In this document: in pieces, positions 1-4,931 of the stretch
Numbering within the stretch: position 1 is the stretch's first letter
Layout: the number at the start of each line of letters is the position of its first letter
NCBI GenBank assembly: GCA_013414745.1
Contig: CP058707.1
Span: 2,072,047-2,078,164, forward strand
Direction: 5' to 3'
Length of the DNA stretch: 6,118 bases
Source of the DNA: Bacteroidota bacterium
Lineage (GTDB): Bacteria; Bacteroidota; Bacteroidia; Chitinophagales; Chitinophagaceae
Made by a program: the position numbers and the translations under genes
The notes under the pieces: generated by a model
The model's database searches: none
The model's input: the letters and a program-made list of their open reading frames with translations, nothing else
What the model was told of the DNA's origin: nothing

Positions 1-48
1 ACTAAAAAAATCAACCTGCCGGAAGAGGGTAGTTTAGCCGATCGGTGA
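1..48 (+). CDS. possible C-terminal tail of an upstream gene (partial)
   Basis: The frame beginning at base 1 is open until a TGA at 46-48 and would give the 15-residue tail TKKINLPEEGSLADR. The other two forward frames close early (TAG at 50-52 and TAA at 3-5). The peptide is hydrophilic and compatible with a protein C-terminus, but it is too short to assign to a family. The only support is the open frame reaching the window edge, so this is a weak call. An 8-bp palindrome, CCGATCGG (38-45), overlaps its end. Confidence 0.22.
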   Translation, partial: TKKINLPEEGSLADR

Positions 49-141
49 ATTCAATTTAAGAAGATTGCCCTGTTTACGCCTGTTTTCAATGGTGTAACGT
101 ATTTGTAACGCTTACTAGAAATGCTATTGTAAAGTCTGAAA

Positions 142-174
142 TTTGTTGAAAGCCTATAGCAGATAGTATGTTTG
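142..174 (+). promoter_or_regulatory. Bacteroidota-type promoter (TTTG ... TATGTTTG)
   Basis: TATGTTTG at 167-174 matches the Bacteroidota -7 consensus TAnnTTTG exactly. Upstream, TTTG at 142-145 (21-base spacer) or TTG at 146-148 (18-base spacer) fits the -33 element. Transcription would start near 180-186, about 25-30 bases before the small ORF at 211 and about 220 bases before the adhesin gene at 403. No other site this good was found before either gene, so this is probably the promoter for both. The match is visible in the sequence; the activity is inferred. Confidence 0.55.
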
Positions 175-210
175 GATGGTACCGAATCCTGGCAACTTCT
201 CAACCACGGC

Positions 211-339
211 ATGAAACAATTTATCAAAACCTATCCCGGAATGCTCATGATCTTTTTCAGTTTCCTCCTGGCACTGGCCCTGTTGTGGTGGTATTATGAA
301 AAGGAGATCAATGCCCTAAACGAATCGCAGCCATACTGA
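211..339 (+). CDS. small single-span membrane peptide, function unknown
   Basis: An ATG at 211 opens a 42-codon frame ending at TGA 337-339. The product has a short basic N-terminus (MKQFIKTYPG), one strongly hydrophobic helix at about residues 11-29 (MLMIFFSFLLALALLWW core) and a charged tail (YYEKEINALNESQPY). That is a typical one-pass membrane peptide or an uncleaved signal anchor. No Ala-X-Ala cleavage site follows the helix. No Shine-Dalgarno sequence precedes the ATG, which is common in Bacteroidota. It lies just downstream of the TAnnTTTG promoter and 63 bases before the adhesin gene, so the two are probably co-transcribed. An overlapping frame (168-299) is less plausible because it lacks any domain or membrane character. 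I do not recognise a family. The coding call rests on the membrane-like composition and the position. Confidence 0.45.
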   Translation: MKQFIKTYPGMLMIFFSFLLALALLWWYYEKEINALNESQPY

Positions 340-402
340 CCCCAGACCCAATCAAAGGAATCCCTAACCAAATCAATTTTTTCCTTTTAAAAACACCAGT
401 TT

Positions 403-465
403 ATGAAAAAGCCTCTATTTTCTTTGATCGGCATCCTCTGCACGGTGGCCCAACTTTTGCTCAAA
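403..465 (+). other. signal peptide of the adhesin, split by a frameshift
   Basis: The frame from ATG 403 reads MKKPLFSLIGILCTVA and then drifts out of frame to a TGA at 527-529. The frame one base back reads PTFAQTADYSS and leads straight into the first LamG domain. Adding one C to the CCC run at 449-451 joins them into a classic Sec signal: two lysines, a hydrophobic core, and a TFA cleavage site followed by Gln, as is common in Bacteroidota. Without this repair the downstream domain would have no export signal and would have to start at the internal ATG 498. Confidence 0.65.
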
Positions 466-3400
466 CCGCAGACTATAGTTCTGTTTTCGGTAATTTTATG
501 CAATTCACCAGCGCCAACGGAAATTATGTGAACTGCAGTAACCATGCTTCCATCCAATTAAACGGGTCGCTTAGCATTGAAGCCTGGATTAACCCGGCTA
601 CGGCTGCCGACATGTCTATCGTTGAAAAATACTCGGCGCCCTGTACCGGGGTATGCGTTGCGTATGAATCCATCCCGCAATATTGTGGTTTTTAGTTTGG
701 GTGCATCCAATGTTTGTACACCGCTCATCTCCAGCGGCACTGTTCCACTCAATCAATGGAGCCATGTGGCACTTACCTTTACTGCCGGAACCCTTCGAGT
801 GTATATTAATGGTGTTCTGAATGGCACATTAACCGGACAGGAGCGCCCAATTCCAGTCCCAATTTTTTAACCATTGGTCGAAGGGGTGATAATTCATCGG
901 CACTTCATTTTAACGGTCTGATTGATGAAGTACGTATCTGGAATATTGCCCGAAGTGCCACCGATCTGGTGAATGCCATGAATGCCCCTCTGGCGGGTAA
1001 TGAAGCAAACCTGGTAGCCTATTATAATTTTAATCAGAGTGGTCAGGGTACAGGGTTAAGTTTAACCAATTCAAGTACCTCACCGCAAAGTGGAGGCACA
1101 GCCGTTCAGGGAACAACACAGGGTAATGCCAGTACGCCGGCGTTTCGAACAACTGCTGCTGCGCTGGATTTTGATGGCATCAACGATTTTGTGCAGGTGA
1201 ACCATAATGCCATGAGTACCTCTCCATTAAGTCTGGAAGCCTGGGTGAAACCGGCTTTGCGAACCGATGGTACGGCGTATACCAACTTTCCGAATAATGT
1301 GATCAGCAGCGATTTGCCCGGAGGGTACGGGCATGGTTTTGGGTAAACATCGTATCCGGCAGCAGTGGAATTTGCGTTGAGGCCAATGATGCCTTTCGGT
1401 ATATAGCTACCCCTTAACAGCCAATACCTGGTATCATGTGGTTTGTGTGTATACTCCGGGAAATGTGAAGACCTACCTCAACGGCACACTGCTGGATGAT
1501 TTTAGTTTTGCACAAGGCTATATCGATCCGAATAATTATTTCTATATCGGGATGCATAATTACGATGCAGGCTATGGCAGCCGACGATTTTTTAAAGGCC
1601 TGATTGATGAGGTACGTATCTGGAATAAAGCCCTGAGTGCTTCCGAAGTAGCAAATATGAATTTATGTACCCTACCGACTACGGCAGGAAATTTGGTGGC
1701 CAATTACCATTTTAATCAGGGTGCGGCATCAGGAAATAATAGTACAATCACCACGTTAACAGATGCCAGCGGTAGTAATTATTCCGGACCTTAAATGGAT
1801 TCGACTTAAATGGTACCGTCTCCAATTGGGTGAGTGGCGGGGCCCCACTTAGCGGCAACTGTATACTCTGTACCCCAACTGCCGGTTCAAGCAGTGCATC
1901 CGCCTGTGGTTCGTTTAGTTGGAATAATACGACATACACAGCCAGTGGTAATTATTCGGCCCTATTTACCAATGCGGCAGGCTGCGATAGTACGCATACC
2001 TTACAACTAACGATTCACCCTCTACCCGCTGCGAGTTGCAACTGGGTTGTACAACAAGCACAACCAGGTAGTATTTGTTTGGGTGATTCAGCAATGATTC
2101 AGTCGTTTTGTGGATGCAACCAGAATTTCGGGTTTATTGGTGCGAATGCATACACGAATTGGACCTATTCGCCCTTGTACAATGCGACCAATTTTAACAA
2201 CAACGGAGGCACTCAAATCCTTCTGACAACCGGAGGGTCGGATCCCTTCATCAGCATGAGCAAAACAATAACCTGTAGTGGCAATGTTGAATTTAATTGG
2301 TACTATTTTGTCAACAGTGGCATCATTCAGGCTTTTATTCTATCGCCGGCGGACCAGATATTCCATTTGATGCCGGTAATGCGCAGTCGGGTTATTTGGT
2401 GATTCCCATGCAGGCGGGACAAACCCTCAGCATCAAATTACAAAATGCCGGGAGTGGATCGCTCATGATTTCCAACTACACGGATATTTATACACCGTAT
2501 TTGATGGATTGGTATACGACCCCTACCGGAGGTAATCCGATTGGGACCGGAAATGCACTTTGGGTTACACCGCAAAATACGGGCAACTCTCAGTACTATT
2601 CTCAGTTACGGGACCCGCTCACCAATTGTATCAGCCCACAACGTACATCCCTATACAACCCACTCACCGTGCAACAGCTTCCAGTAGCAGCTGCCATAAC
2701 GGTCTCTCCCGATACAATCTGTTTGGGTAGTTCAGCGAACCTGAACTACCAGGCATGCCAGACGAATTATGGTTTTTCCGGGTACTATGCTCGTGGTAAC
2801 TGGACCTATAGTCCGGCGTATTCAAGCATCCATTTTGATTCCTTAGGATATTATGGCGCGGGTCCGGATCCGCTCATTAAATTACAAACCGTCAATGCCT
2901 CTATCTCCAGAGTGATACCATGTAGTGGTCAGGTTCAGTTGAAATGGGTATTTCCAGCCTTAGCGCATCCGCTGATTAATCAGTTTGCACCACAGGTGAA
3001 AATTGATGGCATCGTGTATGTACTTCCATCACTTACGTATACCCAGCAATTCGGAGGGGGTATATTTTACGTGAGCAATACCCTCACGATTCCGGTACAG
3101 GCGGGTCAACTCTTTGAGGTGCTTGCTGTTTACAATCCCGGTTATGCGGCGCCTTACCCCAACCCAAATTATTTAGGTGTTCATCTTTTGTATGCGCCTT
3201 TTGCATTAACGCATGGGATAAATTGGTATGATGCTGCAAGTGGAGGGAATTTATTGGGAAGCGGCCAAACCATTGCCGTGACTCCGGCAAGTTCAGGCAG
3301 TACCGTTTATTTTGCCGAGGCCATAGACCTGCAAACAGGTTGTGTAAGCAATACCCGATCGGCTTCCAACACCATATTGGTAAATACCTGTAACCTGCAA

Positions 3401-3968
3401 TTAACCCTCAGCATGTTACTGCAGGGTTATTACAGCGGGATACATTTGATGGATCATGTACTCCTGAATCAGGGTGTGCCCGGAGCACTAACCGGGTTGG
3501 TAGATACCGTAAGCATTGAACTTCGTGCACCATACCCGCCTTATGCGGTGGTCGAAACCTATCAGGGGTTATCAATAGCACCGGACAAATGAATTGCCAG
3601 TTTTCCGGAAGTGTCATCGGACAATCGTATTACATTGTGGTCAGGCATCGGAATCACCTGGAAACCTGGAGCGATTCGGCAGTGCTTCTTTCGCAGAATT
3701 CAACCTATGATTTTTCAACTATGGCCGGAAAGGCATACGGCAACAATCAGGTTGAACTGGAGCCCAATATTTTTGCGTTCTATTGTGGCGATATCAATCA
3801 GGATGGCGTGATAGATGGCCTGGATTATAACGACTGGGAAACGGACAATAACAATTTTTCGGCAGGTTACCTGGCTACCGATCTAAACGGGGATGGTATT
3901 GCAGATGGCCTGGATTTTATTTATTGGGAGCAGAATAATAATGGCTTTGTGGGGTCATGATGCCGTAG
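403..3968 (+). CDS. large secreted LamG / Ig-like / dockerin-like adhesin, reading frame broken by nine indels
   Basis: After frame repair this is one protein of about 1190 residues. The order is: signal peptide (1-20, ending LCTVAPTFA before QTADYSS); LamG jelly roll 1 (about 30-190); LamG 2 (about 250-420); an 'AGCDSTHTL' segment (about 485-545); two interrupted Ig-like modules (about 545-1000); and a C-terminal dockerin-like region with two EF-hand loops (about 1000-1190). LamG-like folds commonly bind carbohydrate or protein, so an exported adhesin is the likely role. The ATG at 403 is chosen because it begins the signal peptide; an A/T-rich leader replaces a Shine-Dalgarno site. Frame changes lie near 449-451, 648-651, 838-848, 1341-1343, 1410-1413, 1786-1791, 2333-2336, 3564-3567 and 3951-3954. 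All are net -1 except 648-651, which is +1 or -2. As written, translation from 403 stops at 527-529. I infer sequence errors rather than a dead gene. No catalytic residues are evident. Confidence 0.8.
486..970 (+). other. LamG-like jelly-roll domain 1
   Basis: This stretch reads as a concanavalin A-like (Laminin_G_3 type) domain. It opens with MQFTSANGNYVNCSNHASI and SLSIEAWINPAT, continues with GYALRMNPSRNIVVFSLG and the conserved core NQWSHVALTF...VYINGVLNG, and closes with LTIGRRGDNSS and FNGLIDEVRIWNIARSA. Two indels divide it, at GGGG 648-651 and near 838-848, so three frames are needed to read it. The DNA of the closing motif (911-945) matches the same motif of domain 2 (1593-1627) at 32 of 35 bases. 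Confidence 0.8.
1150..1665 (+). other. LamG-like jelly-roll domain 2
   Basis: A second jelly-roll copy opens with AAALDFDGINDFVQVNH and SPLSLEAWVKPAL, followed by ANTWYHVVCVYTPGNVKTYLNG, NNYFYIGMHNYDAG and FKGLIDEVRIWNKALSASEV. The linkers after each copy also match (EANLVAYYNFNQ after copy 1, AGNLVANYHFNQG after copy 2), so the repeat unit is domain plus linker. Two single-base losses break it: at GGG 1341-1343, where the frame hits TAA at once, and at CCCC 1410-1413. Restoring one base at each gives HGFGVNIVSGSSG and YIATPLTANTWYH without a gap. Confidence 0.8.
1855..2030 (+). other. 'SACGSFSWNN...AGCDSTHTLQLTI' surface-protein segment
   Basis: The segment reads TAGSSSASACGSFSWNN, then TTYTASGNYSALFTNAAG and CDSTHTLQLTIHPLP. 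This pattern (Ala-Cys-Gly, aromatic-Trp-Asn, thirteen or more residues, Ala-Gly-Cys-Asp-Ser, then a Leu-Thr-Ile strand) recurs as a short beta-rich repeat in very large exported Bacteroidota proteins, where it usually sits between binding modules. Only one copy is present here. The pair of cysteines could form a disulphide outside the cell. Its exact function is not known to me. Confidence 0.55.
2031..2690 (+). other. Ig-like domain with nested insert, copy A
   Basis: The outer halves are SICLGDSAMIQS (about 2068-2105) and WYTTPTGGNPIGTGNALW followed by VTPQNTGNSQYYSQL (from 2510). They resemble the Ig-like domain common in Bacteroidota surface proteins. Between them lie about 130 residues (GFIGANAYTNWTYSPLY, then CSGNVEFNWYYFVNSG, YLVIPMQAGQTLSIKLQ, LMISNYTDIY) that look like a separate beta-sandwich module. 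A single-base loss in TTTT at 2333-2336 breaks the insert; adding one T restores IIQAFYSIAGGPDI. Confidence 0.6.
2691..3393 (+). other. Ig-like domain with nested insert, copy B
   Basis: This is a second, diverged copy of the same arrangement. The outer halves are TICLGSSANLNYQ (from about 2714) and INWYDAASGGNLLGSG, with QTIAVTPASSGSTVYFAEA and TGCVSNTR (from about 3218). The inner insert runs GFSGYYARGNWTYSPAY, then PCSGQVQLKWVF and LTIPVQAGQLFEVLAV. Shared anchor points with copy A are ICLG-SA, GF-G---A--NWTYSP-Y, CSG-V---W, IP-QAGQ, WY----GGN--G-G, VTP---G---Y and D--T-C-S--R. This copy contains no frame change. Confidence 0.6.
3394..3968 (+). other. dockerin-like C-terminal region with two EF-hand loops
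   Basis: The region starts LQLTLSMLLQGYYSGIHLMD and continues with LTGLVDTVSIELRAPYPPYA and YYIVVRHRNHLETWSDSAV. It ends with two calcium-loop repeats, GDINQDGVIDGLD (Asp codon at 3790) and TDLNGDGIADGLD (Asp codon at 3880), exactly 90 bases apart. Both keep the D-x-N-x-D-G-x-x-D-x-x-D pattern of EF-hand/dockerin loops. This C-terminal arrangement is frequent in Bacteroidota exported proteins. One base is missing in GGGG at 3564-3567. A further missing G at 3951-3954 probably moves the stop from TGA 3958-3960 to TAG 3966-3968, giving the ending FVGVMMP. Confidence 0.7.
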
Positions 3969-3990
3969 TTTCTATCATTATATGAATACC

Positions 3991-4009
3991 GTGTTCCAAA
4001 GGGGAGCAC
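3991..4009 (+). terminator. hairpin after the adhesin gene, possible terminator
   Basis: GTGTTCC (3991-3997) can pair with GGAGCAC (4003-4009) across a 5-base loop, giving seven pairs including one G-U. It begins 22 bases after the likely stop at 3966-3968. No U-tract follows, so it is not a canonical intrinsic terminator. It could instead stabilise the 3' end of the message or have no function. Confidence 0.28.
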
Positions 4010-4105
4010 ATGGCACAAGAAGTATGGGAGGCCAATGGCTTGAAATTTTGTCATTAAAATCAATGCAAGGCACATACATTAGATTTTAAAACTCCGATGC
4101 GACGA

Positions 4106-4159
4106 TTCGAGCTATCGAAAGGGGCCCCTGAGATTTCTTTTGGATCAAGCCAAAGAAAA
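4106..4159. repeat. cluster of inverted repeats in the intergenic region
   Basis: Three dyads lie close together. TTCGA-GCTA-TCGAA (4106-4119) is a perfect 5-bp stem. AGGGGCCCCT (4120-4129) is a 10-base palindrome. TTTCTTTTGG-ATCAAG-CCAAAGAAAA (4134-4159) pairs at nine of ten positions, counting one G-U. The rest of 3969-4173 shows no convincing gene. The cluster could be a dispersed repeat, a bidirectional terminator or a recombination scar; I cannot tell which from one copy. Confidence 0.35.
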
Positions 4160-4160
4160 G

Positions 4161-4165
4161 AAGGA
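4161..4165 (+). promoter_or_regulatory. Shine-Dalgarno-like site for the gene at 4174
   Basis: AAGGA lies eight bases before the ATG at 4174. Neither of the two genes upstream has such a site, so this one helps choose the start. The frame is open upstream only back to a TGA at 4129-4131, and the intervening codons (reading FFWIKPKKRRNIT) overlap the inverted-repeat cluster, which argues against an earlier start. Confidence 0.4.
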
Positions 4166-4173
4166 ACATAACC

Positions 4174-4931
4174 ATGCAATATGAATTCATAGAATGGAAT
4201 ACCGTAAGGCAAATGGGCAAACCGATTTACAAAAAGAGCAAAACGGATTTTTTTGTTTATTTTTATAACCCGAACGAAAACGGGATGAAAACAAATCACC
4301 ATTTATCCAGCCCCAGATCTTTTACGAACCCGGCAGTGTGGCAACAAAAACTAAATGCCGCTCAAACAAAAATCAAGCCATTGCCGGAGCCAATTTATTT
4401 GAGAGCAATGAAAAAGAACTGAATACCTATTACCTGAATTATTTACAAAACGGCATGGAAAGTTTAATGCCGGCAAATTTAGTTTGGATTGAAAGTTTAG
4501 CTCAAAAATGCCCTTATTTAGATGGGCAAGCTGTATTTAAAGCAAGAACTCTGTATGCCATGCTAACAGGGGCACGTTCTTATAATGATTTAGAAATTTG
4601 TAATAATCAAGGTGTTTATAAAGGAGGCCTAAATTGGTATGAATTTGAGAATGCCGGTCTTGGCAAAATACAAACAACCTCAATCCTGGATATACGTGTA
4701 CATCCGAATCCGACAACGGGAAAAGTTTATTTTGAAACCGTGCAAGGTAATTTAGGTGATGCTGAGGTGCAATTTTTTGATATGTCTGGCAGAACGGTAC
4801 TGGCGATAAAAAGCGCAACCAGCGCCAATCAGCTTAACTATGATTTGAATGATTTACCCTCCGGCTTGTATATCTATCAATTAAAATATTCAAACGGAGA
4901 TATATATACAGGCAAAGTAATCAAGGAATGA
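4174..4931 (+). CDS. T9SS-sorted protein, C-terminal part, no signal peptide, one frameshift
   Basis: Repaired, the product is about 252 residues. Residues 1-37 (start MQYEFIEWNTVRQMG) are in one frame up to the GGG run at 4282-4284. Adding one G joins YFYNPNENG to DENKSPFIQPQIFYEPG and the rest. The middle (NEKELNTYYLN, then AQKCPYLDGQAVFKARTLYA) resembles a segment often seen just before the sorting domain in Bacteroidota exported proteins, with a conserved Cys-Pro, a glycine and AV--AR-LY. The last 80 residues are a type A T9SS C-terminal domain: VHPNPTTGKVYFE, FFDMSGRTVL, LPSGLYIYQL and GKVIKE. T9SS cargo needs a Sec signal at its N-terminus and none is present, so this is probably a 5'-truncated gene, or its N-terminus is displaced by another sequence error. 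The next gene overlaps by four bases. The function of the N-terminal part is unknown. Confidence 0.7.
4688..4928 (+). other. type IX secretion system type A C-terminal sorting domain
   Basis: The domain of about 80 residues begins at LDIRVHPNPTTGKVYFE with the hallmark PNP-T-G turn. It continues with a strand pair around VQFFDMSGRTVLAIKS and ends LPSGLYIYQLKYSNG followed by GKVIKE. In characterised T9SS systems this domain directs cargo through the outer membrane and is then removed, with the protein often attached to A-LPS. Its presence implies that the organism carries a T9SS, which is not encoded in this window. Confidence 0.85.

Noticed and set aside
168..299. Overlapping 43-residue forward ORF starting MFGWYRILATSQ
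   Set aside because: It overlaps the promoter's -7 box, lacks recognisable features and competes with the frame at 211 that encodes a clear membrane helix.
498..3592. Seven separate genes (498-695, 577-870, 969-1346, 1438-1794, 1830-2402, 2297-3592, 3589-3960)
   Set aside because: The pieces form consecutive parts of the same domains, several start inside a domain at GTG or internal ATG codons, and one missing or extra base joins each to the next. They are one gene.
403..3968. Programmed ribosomal frameshifting as the cause of the many frame changes
   Set aside because: Nine shifts in one gene, plus three more in two other genes, with no repeated slippery heptamer or downstream structure, is not compatible with known recoding. 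Sequence error explains them better.
4047..4087. Promoter for the 4174 gene (TTTG 4047-4050 with TAGATTTT 4080-4087)
   Set aside because: The second element deviates at the last base and the spacer is 29 bases, well outside the usual 17-23.
4060..4302. Reverse-strand ORF of 80 codons containing FLWLDPKEISGAPFDSS
   Set aside because: It is antisense to the start of the gene at 4174 and to the inverted-repeat cluster. It has no domain, and its apparent familiarity probably comes from the repeat-like DNA rather than from a protein.
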